Positions 53,636 to 62,246 of a stretch of DNA of 64,000 bases are shown one piece after another. The notes beneath the pieces are model-generated. The model saw only the letters and a list, made by a program, of their open reading frames with translations, had not been told where the DNA came from and did not search any database. Numbering within the stretch: position 1 is the stretch's first letter; each line of letters opens with the position of its first letter. Position numbers and translations under genes: made by a program. The DNA is from Affinundibacterium flavidum (GTDB lineage Bacteria; Pseudomonadota; Gammaproteobacteria; Burkholderiales; Burkholderiaceae_D): contig NZ_JACOGA010000002.1 of assembly GCF_014284175.1 (NCBI RefSeq), positions 222,071 through 286,070 on the forward strand, written 5' to 3'.

Positions 53636-55354
53636 ATGACACACAACATTTCTTTAATTACGACCTTAGCTGCTGGCTTTGGCGTTGCTTTGATCTTCGG
53701 CTTCATAGCCGAAAAAATCAAACTCCCAGCATTAGTTGGCTATCTGGTCGCAGGCATTTTGATCGGCCCCGCCACACCTGGTTTTGTTGCCGATGCCAAT
53801 ATCGCTTCGCAATTATCCGAAATCGGCGTCATGTTATTAATGTTTGGCGTCGGTCTGCATTTTTCCCTACAAGATCTTTTGGCTGTCAAACGCATCGCGC
53901 TGCCCGGTGCTATCTTGCAAATGAGTTTGGCGGCAGGACTTGGCATGGCAATGGCTTGGTGGTTTGGCTGGAGTTTAGGCAGTGGCTTAGTCTTCGGCTT
54001 ATCACTCTCTTGTGCCAGTACCGTGGTTCTGCTCAAAGCATTAGAAGCGCGCGGCATACTCGATTCTATGAACGGTAAGATTGCGGTTGGCTGGTTGGTA
54101 GTAGAAGATCTCGCGACCGTCTTATTTTTAGTCTTATTGCCCGCATTGGCAGGCGTCTTAGGTGGCACGCCAATTCCTGGCTCAGCGGACACTCCGCTCT
54201 GGATCGCATTGGGCAAAACCTTATTGCAAGTCGTCGCTTTTATCGCGCTCATGTTATTGGTAGGTCGTCGCGTTTTACCCTGGTTGCTGTGGCAAGTGTC
54301 ACGCACGGGTTCACGCGAATTGTTCACGCTGGCAGTCATCGCCTGTGCGATCAGCATCGCCTATGGCGCTTCCGCTTTGTTTAATGTGTCATTTGCCTTA
54401 GGTGCTTTTTTCGCGGGTACGGTGATGCGCGAATCAGAATTTAGTCATCGTGCGGCTGAAGAATCCTTGCCCTTACGCGATGCGTTTTCTGTCTTATTCT
54501 TTGTTTCCGTCGGCATGCTGTTTGATCCTGTGATTGTGATGGAACAACCCTTACGCGTCCTGGGCGTCGTCGCGATTATTATCTTTGGCAAATCTATCGC
54601 TGCTGTTGTGTTGGTGATCGCTTTCCGCTATCCATTGAACACGGCACTCACAGTCGCTGCAAGCCTGGCGCAGATAGGCGAATTCTCTTTCATTTTAGCG
54701 GGATTAGGTGTCGCACTTGGCTTGATGCCAGCAGAAGGAATGAGTCTAATTCTGGCCAGCGCTTTAATCTCGATTGCGTTGAATCCTGTCCTCTTTGCTG
54801 CGGTTGAACCGATACGACGCTGGGCCTTAGCGCACTCGCAATTGGCCCGCACACTAGAGCAAAGACAAGATCCTTACGCCGAGTTACCACTGACGACCGA
54901 CAACAAATACCTGCAAGGACAAATCGTCTTAGTCGGCTACGGTCGCGTAGGCAAACGTATAGGGGCGGCACTCGACGCACGCCAAATTCCTTACGTGGTG
55001 GCGGAACAAAATCGCGAACTAGTCGAAAAAATCCGCGCGCAAGGCATCATCGCCGTATCCGGCAATGCAGCGGATCCTGTCGTCTTAGTACAAGCCCATA
55101 TACGCAATGCCGCAATGTTAGTGATCGCCATACCAGACACACTGCACGCACGTCAAATGATCAAAACCGCGCGCGCACTGAATCCCAACATAGAAATCAT
55201 CTTGCGTGCAGACAGTGAAGATGAGATGGCATTACTTAAGCAAGAAACTTCTGATCTTGTTTTCTTAGGCGAAGAAGAATTGGCGAAAGGCATGACGAAT
55301 CATGTATTGGCGCGCTTTGCGGCGGATGCTGAGCATGTTGTTAAGGCGCATTGA
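53636..55354 (+). CDS. CPA2-family cation:proton antiporter (YbaL/KefB-like)
   Basis: 572 aa; AAGGAAAA precedes the ATG. Twelve or so membrane helices to about residue 390 (LAAGFGVALIFGFIAEKIKLPALVGYL, GVMLLMFGVGLHFSLQDL, GWLVVEDLATVLFLVLLPAL with the ion-site Asp in VVEDL). A cytosolic TrkA-N domain follows: QIVLVGYGRVGKRIGAALDA, then VVAEQNRELVEKIRAQG and SGNAADPVVL. Similar to YbaL, which differs from KefB/C in the TrkA end. Exchanges K+ or Na+ for H+; no ancillary KefF/G gene near. Confidence 0.92.
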   Translation: MTHNISLITTLAAGFGVALIFGFIAEKIKLPALVGYLVAGILIGPATPGFVADANIASQLSEIGVMLLMFGVGLHFSLQDLLAVKRIALPGAILQMSLAAGLGMAMAWWFGWSLGSGLVFGLSLSCASTVVLLKALEARGILDSMNGKIAVGWLVVEDLATVLFLVLLPALAGVLGGTPIPGSADTPLWIALGKTLLQVVAFIALMLLVGRRVLPWLLWQVSRTGSRELFTLAVIACAISIAYGASALFNVSFALGAFFAGTVMRESEFSHRAAEESLPLRDAFSVLFFVSVGMLFDPVIVMEQPLRVLGVVAIIIFGKSIAAVVLVIAFRYPLNTALTVAASLAQIGEFSFILAGLGVALGLMPAEGMSLILASALISIALNPVLFAAVEPIRRWALAHSQLARTLEQRQDPYAELPLTTDNKYLQGQIVLVGYGRVGKRIGAALDARQIPYVVAEQNRELVEKIRAQGIIAVSGNAADPVVLVQAHIRNAAMLVIAIPDTLHARQMIKTARALNPNIEIILRADSEDEMALLKQETSDLVFLGEEELAKGMTNHVLARFAADAEHVVKAH

Positions 55355-55383
55355 GTTGTAATCAATAACGACTCTATAGAACC

Positions 55384-55422
55384 AAGCCCTAATTTCTCGA
55401 GATAAAAAATCAGGGCTTTTTT
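55384..55422 (+). terminator. Rho-independent terminator after the CPA2 antiporter
   Basis: AAGCCCTNATTT pairs with AAATNAGGGCTT across a short loop and runs into seven T, 30 bp after the stop. Confidence 0.85.
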
Positions 55423-55568
55423 GAATCCAAGTCATGCTACTGACTTTGCGTTTTAGGTTCGGTAAACATTCATCTGGAATTATTGTCACGCAATCAAATC
55501 AAATTTTGGCAACTATTTAAGGTCTGGCGGCGCGGGTTACACCCGCCCTACTTGAATGAAGCAAGCGC

Positions 55569-56255
55569 CTATTTCGTGCGCACTTGTCCGCTAATTACCT
55601 TATTGATTAAGACGATTTTTCGTAAATCTTCGGGTAATACAGTGTGCTTTAAAATATCGGGGGATGCAGAGCGATAGCCATTACTGTAATGCACAAGCTT
55701 ATCAAGAATACGGTTTGGATAAGTAGAAATAGCCGCTTCATCTTTGATAAATACAGCGACAAAGTCATTCCATTGATCACCGGCCTGTTCACTAGTATAG
55801 GATTCGAGTAAGGCGGCTGGAATACTGTTACGCTTAGCCCAAGTTATCAATGCCTTGCCACTGTCTGGATAGAAGCGCCAACAGTCAACTGGATAACGAT
55901 GAAACACACCATTCGATGGCACGTTTAAATAAAACAAACCATTTGGTTTAAGTACTCGCAATATCTCCAGAAAAGTTAACCAAAACATCTCAGAGTGTTC
56001 AAAACAAGAACTTGAAATCACCACATCAAGAGATTCCGTCGCAAACGGTAATTGGTAGGGATCATCAAGCACAACATCGACGCCTTTACCTGCGACAAAG
56101 TCGACACCAACATACTCAAAACTATCGGGGAAAATATCGCGCAACCCGCCGTTCACATCTTGCGAACCTATCTCTACAATTTTGCCTCCGGCTGGAAATG
56201 CACTATGGTAGGTATCAAAAAAATGTTGGCAATTTTGGCGTGCGCTAGGATGCAT
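55569..56255 (-). CDS. Class I SAM-dependent methyltransferase
   Basis: 228 aa. The SAM-binding motif I VEIGSQDVNGGLRD near 26-40, followed by EYVGVDFVAGKGVDVVLDDPYQLPF (motif II with acidic residue) and SLDVVISSSCFEHSEMFW (motif III-like). FYLNVPSNGVFHRYPVDCWRFYPDSG then specifies the Methyltransf_11-type fold. Substrate unknown. It follows the sulfotransferase by 48 bp on the same strand, so the pair may decorate one glycan or natural product. Confidence 0.85.
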   Translation of the reverse strand: MHPSARQNCQHFFDTYHSAFPAGGKIVEIGSQDVNGGLRDIFPDSFEYVGVDFVAGKGVDVVLDDPYQLPFATESLDVVISSSCFEHSEMFWLTFLEILRVLKPNGLFYLNVPSNGVFHRYPVDCWRFYPDSGKALITWAKRNSIPAALLESYTSEQAGDQWNDFVAVFIKDEAAISTYPNRILDKLVHYSNGYRSASPDILKHTVLPEDLRKIVLINKVISGQVRTK

Positions 56256-56303
56256 AGAATTTATTGTTTAAGAGATTGAAGAGCGATTGATCTGTTCAAA
56301 GTA

Positions 56304-57023
56304 TTACATAGTGACGTAGTCAAACAAATCAAAATCACGCTGAAAGATCGCATTGATTTTTGCGATGTTATCTTTGTGGAATAAAGCCGCATAGCGGTAG
56401 TCATTTTGGCTAGCGGGCAAGTTTTGAATATGGGTCTGATTGACTGATTGATTCGAAACTGGTGTTAAATCAAAAGTCTCACACAGACGCTGAAAATCTT
56501 CTTCAAAGTTTTCAACTTTGCCGATGAAATCAACCGCTTGTAGATCAAGGCGATGCGTCCAATAATGACATGGATGCAAAAACAAATTAGTATTTCTGCC
56601 GCTATCCAAAATTTTATGTGCAGGCAATTTCGCAAACCAACGATTTAAATCGTAAGCAGCCATGCACATGTCTTCAAAATTATCGGCAATTTGTTGCGTG
56701 ACTAATTGATGTATCCATTCAGCCGGAAACTTCTGCCTAGGCTGCATTTGCGTATCCCGCATCACTTGCTGAAATCCAGAAAAAACTCTGTCATAAGGAT
56801 TACGCACAAACACGGCGATGCGATAACCTAAACTAGCTTCAGGTAAACACATGAAGTCACTCAAAATAAGATGCTGATGAACGACGCGATTGAGATGAGG
56901 ATTAAAGTGAAAACTCTTAGGATAAGGCGACTGATCAATATCTTGCAATCGCACACGTATGGTCTGACTGGCAGTTTTCCAGGGACTGAGTATGACTAAT
57001 TTATGTTGGTGGCTGATGATCAT
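56304..57023 (-). CDS. Sulfotransferase-family protein
   Basis: 239 aa from the ATG at 57021-57023 (an upstream in-frame TTG would add 21 unlikely residues). The PAPS 5'-phosphosulfate loop appears as LVILSPWKTASQTIRVRL near the start, and the 3'-phosphate motif as RIAVFVRNPYDRVFSGFQQV. Typical of Sulfotransfer_2 enzymes acting on carbohydrates. PAPS is the expected donor; the acceptor is unknown. Paired with the methyltransferase. Confidence 0.82.
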   Translation of the reverse strand: MIISHQHKLVILSPWKTASQTIRVRLQDIDQSPYPKSFHFNPHLNRVVHQHLILSDFMCLPEASLGYRIAVFVRNPYDRVFSGFQQVMRDTQMQPRQKFPAEWIHQLVTQQIADNFEDMCMAAYDLNRWFAKLPAHKILDSGRNTNLFLHPCHYWTHRLDLQAVDFIGKVENFEEDFQRLCETFDLTPVSNQSVNQTHIQNLPASQNDYRYAALFHKDNIAKINAIFQRDFDLFDYVTM

Positions 57024-57165
57024 CTGGAAATCATAACGCAAAATTACTGAGTTCGATGAAGTTTTGAGGGGAGTATAGAACGGCAAAATTTGAATTCGAC
57101 TCTTATTGTCGAAATCATGGGCGATCAGTCAAACTATTCCAATGGATATGACCGTCGTCAAAACT

Positions 57166-57924
57166 TCAAGCTGGTGTCAGAACAACCTGCTCCAATTGGA
57201 CTGAATTCATTTCACTAAAATCCTTAATAGCTCCTTCGCTATAAAAGTATGAAAAGGTCTTGTTATTTTCTTTAAGAGCCAGTCCGAACTGAATGATTGA
57301 TCCAACAGTTGGCGACAGTCTATTCGCCTCATCCATGACTACAAGAATCGCACGAAAAATATCGCTAAGGCTTGATAATCGAAATGAATCTTCAAGGTTC
57401 TTCTGAAATTTGGCGGTGAGCGCATCTGTCAATGTAGGATTAATATCTGGAGGCCACGTTATTACGAACTGTCCCGGAAAGGCAACAGCTACTTTATTCG
57501 GATTCACTTGAAGTATGCGAACTCCAGTCTCTAATGCAGGGCAGACCATTGCAATAACTGTCTTGTCGATTTCCTCAATCGGGAAACCCGTTTCATACGC
57601 AACCTCTTGTCGAAGTGTTCCTCGAAGCGTCTCCCAGACTTTAGGCATTTCTTGGCAGGATGTATCTGCTATTTGATTAAGTTGGTCGAAAGCCAATTGT
57701 CCCAGCAAGAAGTCGCCCGAGACTGCAAGCCATGCATCACCAATTCGGCGAATCTTCCTCTGCTTAGTTGGAATTCCAAATTTCGTGCCAGATTTCAATT
57801 CAATGGTTTGTGGAAAAGTACCATCTATGACCGTCGTCTCCCCTGTTGTAGATTTCATGTTTAGACGCGTATCTGCGACGACAAGATGGAGTTCTGATAT
57901 TGAAAGTGCGATGGTACAAGTCAT
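57166..57924 (-). CDS. Stand-alone proteasome/HslV-like Ntn-hydrolase candidate
   Basis: 252 aa. After Met removal the chain begins Thr1-Cys-Thr-Ile-Ala and Asp lies exactly at position 17 (LVVADTR), as in HslV and proteasome beta subunits. A 23-residue insertion then precedes RKIRRIGDAWLAVSGD, matching HslV KVRRL-N-KVIAGFAG; its Lys (56 by this numbering) corresponds to the catalytic Lys33. The rest (QLAFDQLNQIADTSCQE, PTVGSIIQFGLALKENN) reads as the alternating strand-helix sandwich. It differs from Anbu and HslV in the insertion and lacks an HslU-type ATPase neighbour. If active it would be a Thr protease or amidase; that is inference from motif spacing. Confidence 0.7.
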   Translation of the reverse strand: MTCTIALSISELHLVVADTRLNMKSTTGETTVIDGTFPQTIELKSGTKFGIPTKQRKIRRIGDAWLAVSGDFLLGQLAFDQLNQIADTSCQEMPKVWETLRGTLRQEVAYETGFPIEEIDKTVIAMVCPALETGVRILQVNPNKVAVAFPGQFVITWPPDINPTLTDALTAKFQKNLEDSFRLSSLSDIFRAILVVMDEANRLSPTVGSIIQFGLALKENNKTFSYFYSEGAIKDFSEMNSVQLEQVVLTPA

Positions 57925-57962
57925 AATTTATATGTTGCAATATGAAGAGATATGAAAACCTA

Positions 57963-57991
57963 AAAACCAAGCAAATTCGTTGCTTGGTTTT
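57963..57991 (-). promoter_or_regulatory. 12-bp hairpin in the leader of the Ntn-hydrolase gene
   Basis: AAAACCAAGCAA and its exact inverse around ATTCG; on the minus strand it is followed by TTTTT. A TATAAT box lies just upstream on the minus strand (57999-58004). The hairpin is 39 bp from the start codon of the Ntn gene and could terminate the upstream membrane-protein transcript or control the Ntn gene. The 57925-58241 gap has nothing else. Confidence 0.6.
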
Positions 57992-58241
57992 CATATCCAT
58001 TATAGTAAAATCAGGATAACAAATTTTACGTTCAGAGATTAAATGCAGATGAATATCATCAGTTAATTAGTAAACGAGAGTATTGCGTGAATAACTTTTG
58101 ACAGTTTTAATCCGTATCCTAATTTGATCTTGCGCCATTTTTTCTACATTATGTTCGCACAAACCCAAAACGATATATCACTTCAATCATTCATAAAACG
58201 AAAAAACAGTGTTCTAACATCAGGCGTAACCTCAACTTTCG

Positions 58242-58661
58242 TTAGTGCAATTCCCACTGTCTCTCAAGTCGAGCGATTTCATCTTTCAATATCAGCGAGG
58301 AACCTTGGAGTTCTGAGCCCACCACAATAGTACGATTTCGTTGATAGACAGCTTTCCTTGCATCAGGAGTTAGTAACGGTTCAAGGGACAAATAATCTGC
58401 ATTCAATTGAATAATTGTATTTGCAACACCGTCCCCATTTCGTTGGATATTTTCGGCTGATAGCAACATTGTTCGCCATTTCAATATGAGGCTTCTCCGG
58501 TATTCCTTCAGTTCATTCTCCATTTTCCTAGTTTGAGTTTTTTCGTCCAGCTTCCATTTAAACCAAGGTGCGAAAAAATGAGTTATCAACCCAGTGATTC
58601 CGCCACCAATCAATCCAAGAACGAGTGTGAGTGTCTTATCATTATTCAAAAATTCGAGCAT
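58242..58661 (-). CDS. Small membrane-anchored protein, function unknown
   Basis: 139 aa; AGAGGA before the ATG. One N-terminal membrane helix (TLTLVLGLIGGGITGLITHFF), then a basic/amphipathic helical domain (KLDEKTQTRKMENELKEYRRSLILKWRTML) and a further helical part (SLILKDEIARLERQWEL). Resembles the phage or plasmid 'small membrane coil' proteins in general form, but no family is recognised. Its ATG directly follows the stop of the 58662-58874 frame (TAA-ATG), suggesting translational coupling. Confidence 0.7.
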   Translation of the reverse strand: MLEFLNNDKTLTLVLGLIGGGITGLITHFFAPWFKWKLDEKTQTRKMENELKEYRRSLILKWRTMLLSAENIQRNGDGVANTIIQLNADYLSLEPLLTPDARKAVYQRNRTIVVGSELQGSSLILKDEIARLERQWELH

Positions 58662-58874
58662 TTATTCCTCTTGGCAATTGCTATTACGGGATAGCTGGAA
58701 AATATCAAGATCAGCACTAAAAAATAACGCGATGCCGACATCACATCTGTTAATCACATACCAATAAAAGAGATAAGGCCGTGTACAAATGTCAGTCATG
58801 TTCATGACATTTCCATCAAAAGAATCGGTCAAAATTACCTTACTTAAACGCCTTAAAAATATCGTCGTAAGCAA
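58662..58874 (-). CDS. Possible small protein coupled to the membrane protein
   Basis: 70 aa. Its TAA is immediately followed by the ATG of the next gene, and the AGAGGA of that gene lies within its last codons. A start at an internal Met (MNMTDICTRPYLFY) is equally possible. No family or transmembrane helix is clear. The region 58875-59159 upstream is AT-rich with no gene, and has the direct repeat AAAACCGGTCT at about 59099 and 59134. Confidence 0.35.
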   Translation of the reverse strand: MLTTIFLRRLSKVILTDSFDGNVMNMTDICTRPYLFYWYVINRCDVGIALFFSADLDIFQLSRNSNCQEE

Positions 58875-59159
58875 TTAAATTGAGTTTCGATGGCTGCACC
58901 AAATTTGTCAATATTTTTCCTGATTCATCTTGATAGTCGCAAAAATATGCGCGGGAGGTAAAATTTTTCTCTCGTACATAGATGGCGGCAATCGATTTTT
59001 TGAGTCAACCATCACAGGTTGAGTTAACGTATTTGTGCCGATGTTGATCTTTCAAAAATTAGACATCTTTATTGAACAGCAAAATCATAGACGCAAAAAA
59101 ACCGGTCTGTGCCCACCTACTATGAACAAAAACCGGTCTATTTGAATACTTTAAGAAAC

Positions 59160-62100
59160 TTAAATCACATTCCCCACAATCGGCCCCTTACCACTATATT
59201 TATCCAAAGCCAGATAAATCACTGGTGTAATAAACAGCGTAATCGCTTGTGAAAAAATCAGACCGCCGACGACCGCTAAGCCCAAAGGCTGACGGAGTTC
59301 CGCGCCAGCACCTAGGCCTAAAGCAATCGGTAACGCACCCACCAGCGCAGCCAAGGTCGTCATCATGATAGGACGGAAACGTTCGATACAGGCTTCGCGT
59401 ATCGCTTCTGGTGGTGACATGCCACGATGGCGTTGCGCGTCGAGTGCGAAGTCGATCATCATGATCGCGTTCTTTTTAACGATACCGATCAAGAGCAAAA
59501 TACCGATGGTGGCAATCAGGGTTAAGTCTTTACCGAATAATTCCAACATCAACAATGCGCCGACTGCTGCTGACGGCAAACCTGCCAAGATTGTAATCGG
59601 GTGAATGAAGCTTTCATACAAGACGCCGAGCAGGACATAGATCACCAACAAGGCCGAGATAATCAAAATCAACTGACCCGATTGGGAATCCTTAAACACC
59701 GCTGCATCGCCGCCATACGAGGTAATGACGGAAGCAGGTAATTTAATCTCATCCTTGTATTTTTCTATCTTGTTGGTCGCATCACCCAAAGGCATGTCTG
59801 GTGCCAGATTGAAGGACACAGTGACCGCCTGCAATTGCCCGACGTGATTAATCGCGGTTGGGCCAACTGTACGTTTGACTGTCGCAAAACTCGACATTGG
59901 CACCAAGCTACCGGTATTGCTACGCACATAAATCGCACCAATTGCCGCTTCGTCTTTTTTGTCGGCTGGGCCAACTTCTAACACCACGGCATAACTATCC
60001 ACACTGGTAAACAAAGTCGCAATTTGACGCTCACCAAATGCACTATACAAAGCAGCACGAATCGCATCAATACCAACACCTAAAGAATTGGCGCGATCTC
60101 GGTCGATTTCTATCGAGGCTTGCAAACCCTTGAGCTGAGAATCTGTCGTCACATCTTTGAAGCCAGGATCCGCACGCAATTTGTCTTGCATTTTGAACGC
60201 CCAACTACTGAGTTCACTTGCATCCACACTTTGCATAATGTATTGGTACTGACTCTTACTTGGGCGTCCACCGAGTTGCAAGTTTTGGGTAGGTCGCAAG
60301 AACACCGTAATCCCTGGCACGGCTTTCAATTTATTGCGCAAGCTTTCAACCACTTCCTTCATAGGCTTACGCTGATTACGAGGTTTAAGATTGATAAAGC
60401 CGCGTCCGGTATTTTGTGAACCGCCACCACCGTGAAAGGAGGAAACAGTTAAGACGTTCGGATCTTCACGCAGTATCTTCGCGACTTTTTCCTGCAAAAT
60501 AACCATCGCTGGAAACGAGGTATCTTCGGCGGCTTCAGTCGAGACGTTTAATTGACCGATATCTTCTTCAGGAAAAAATCCTTTAGGAATGGAATTAAAC
60601 ATATACGCGGTCGCAATGAAAGTCAGCAAAGCCACAAACAATACTGACTTACGATGGGCGAGTGCTAAATCTAAGCCACGCGTATACGCATGCAAAGACG
60701 CTGTGAAGCCACGTTCAAAACTGTGAGTTAGCGCACCTATCCATTTGGATGGAGCCACATGTTCGCTCTCGGCCTTTAAGAAACGGCTGGCGAGCATTGG
60801 CACCAAAGTTAAGGAGACGAAAGCCGATACCACAATTGCCAAACTGACGACCACCGCGAATTCATGGAATAACTGGCCAATCACACCCGGCATGAAGAAG
60901 ATAGGAATAAATACTGCGATTAAGGACGTGGAGATAGAAATAATAGTGAAGCCCACTTCGCGTGAACCCTTCAATGCAGCCTCAAATGGTGTTTCGCCCA
61001 TTTCTACGTGACGGATAATATTTTCTAACATGACAATCGCATCATCGACAACCAGACCAACGGCGAGCGTAATTCCTAGCAAAGAAATATTGTCTAGCGT
61101 ATAGCCAAAGCCCCACAGCAAACTGACCGCACCGATCAAAGATACGGGCAACGACAAGGCGGGAATAATCGTGGCGACCATGTGTCGTAAGAATAAAAAG
61201 ATCACTACGATGACGAGGAAAATCGTCAACATTAAGGTCAGGTTTACATCATGCAAAGCATCACGTACAGAGACTGATCTGTCATTGGCTAAGGTGATAT
61301 TCACCGAAGCCGGTAATTGCGCTTTAAAGCCCGGAATCGCCGCTTTAATCGCATCAACCACTTTCACTGTATTCGCATCAGTCTGGCGTTGAATCGCCAA
61401 CATAATCGCTGGTTCGCCATTGAAGTTACCAACGGATTTCACGCTTTCATAACTATCTTCTACACTGGCGACATCACGCAAACGCACGACCTGCCCACCT
61501 TTGTTGCTGACGATAATATTGGCAAATTCCGCCGCATTTTGTAATTGCTTATTCGCGACGATGGTCAGCGTTTGTTTATCACCGTCGAGCGTACCAACTG
61601 GCGCGATCGAATTTGCTGCTCGGATGCTGGTGGTGATTTCATCGAAGCCGATATTGCGACTTGCCAACGCACCTGGATCGACACGAATACGCACAGCATA
61701 ACGACGAATACCAAAAATATTGACCTGCGCCACACCCGCTAGTGTCGACAAATTTGGTGAGATCAAGTGTTCAGCATAATTAGTCAGTTCTGCCAAACTT
61801 AAAGAGGGTGAGGTCAAGGCCAATACCAATACCGCAGAATCGGCAGGATTCACTTTGCGATACGACGGCAAAGAAGTCATTTCTATCGGCAAGGCGCGTT
61901 GCGCACGCAATAAGGCCGCTTGCACATCGACCGCCGCGTCATCCACATTGCGGCTAGCGTCAAATTCCAGTGTCAGCGAGGTCGAACCCAAGGTGCTACT
62001 GGAACTGATCGTCGCTAAACCAGGTATCGTGGAAAATTGTTTTTCGAGTGGAAGTGCGACCGAGGTTGCCATGGTTTCTGGACTCGCACCTGGCAAGCCA

Positions 62101-62246
62101 GCACCAACACTAATCACCGGTGTGTTATAGCTAGGCAGCGCTGCAATCGGGATGATGCGATACGCGAGAATACCTGCAACGACGACAGATAAATTCAGCA
62201 ATATCGTCATCACTGGACGACGAATAAATAACTCCGATAAGTTCAT
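59160..62246 (-). CDS. RND efflux transporter, inner-membrane subunit (HAE1/MdtBC type)
   Basis: 1,028 aa, full length. Twelve membrane helices in two halves with large periplasmic loops. Proton-relay Asp pair in GLVVDDAIVMLENI (helix 4) and the partner Lys in GIVKKNAIMMIDFA (helix 10); the first domain begins LFIRRPVMTILLNLSVVVAGILAYRIIPIAALP. Forms a trimer with the adjacent membrane-fusion protein and a TolC-type channel, which is not in the window. Overlaps the membrane-fusion stop in ATGA. Substrate not predictable. Confidence 0.95.
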   Translation of the reverse strand: MNLSELFIRRPVMTILLNLSVVVAGILAYRIIPIAALPSYNTPVISVGAGLPGASPETMATSVALPLEKQFSTIPGLATISSSSTLGSTSLTLEFDASRNVDDAAVDVQAALLRAQRALPIEMTSLPSYRKVNPADSAVLVLALTSPSLSLAELTNYAEHLISPNLSTLAGVAQVNIFGIRRYAVRIRVDPGALASRNIGFDEITTSIRAANSIAPVGTLDGDKQTLTIVANKQLQNAAEFANIIVSNKGGQVVRLRDVASVEDSYESVKSVGNFNGEPAIMLAIQRQTDANTVKVVDAIKAAIPGFKAQLPASVNITLANDRSVSVRDALHDVNLTLMLTIFLVIVVIFLFLRHMVATIIPALSLPVSLIGAVSLLWGFGYTLDNISLLGITLAVGLVVDDAIVMLENIIRHVEMGETPFEAALKGSREVGFTIISISTSLIAVFIPIFFMPGVIGQLFHEFAVVVSLAIVVSAFVSLTLVPMLASRFLKAESEHVAPSKWIGALTHSFERGFTASLHAYTRGLDLALAHRKSVLFVALLTFIATAYMFNSIPKGFFPEEDIGQLNVSTEAAEDTSFPAMVILQEKVAKILREDPNVLTVSSFHGGGGSQNTGRGFINLKPRNQRKPMKEVVESLRNKLKAVPGITVFLRPTQNLQLGGRPSKSQYQYIMQSVDASELSSWAFKMQDKLRADPGFKDVTTDSQLKGLQASIEIDRDRANSLGVGIDAIRAALYSAFGERQIATLFTSVDSYAVVLEVGPADKKDEAAIGAIYVRSNTGSLVPMSSFATVKRTVGPTAINHVGQLQAVTVSFNLAPDMPLGDATNKIEKYKDEIKLPASVITSYGGDAAVFKDSQSGQLILIISALLVIYVLLGVLYESFIHPITILAGLPSAAVGALLMLELFGKDLTLIATIGILLLIGIVKKNAIMMIDFALDAQRHRGMSPPEAIREACIERFRPIMMTTLAALVGALPIALGLGAGAELRQPLGLAVVGGLIFSQAITLFITPVIYLALDKYSGKGPIVGNVI

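Noticed and set aside
58124..58330. 68-codon plus-strand frame
   Set aside because: Mostly opposite the membrane protein gene; no family and no ribosome-binding site.
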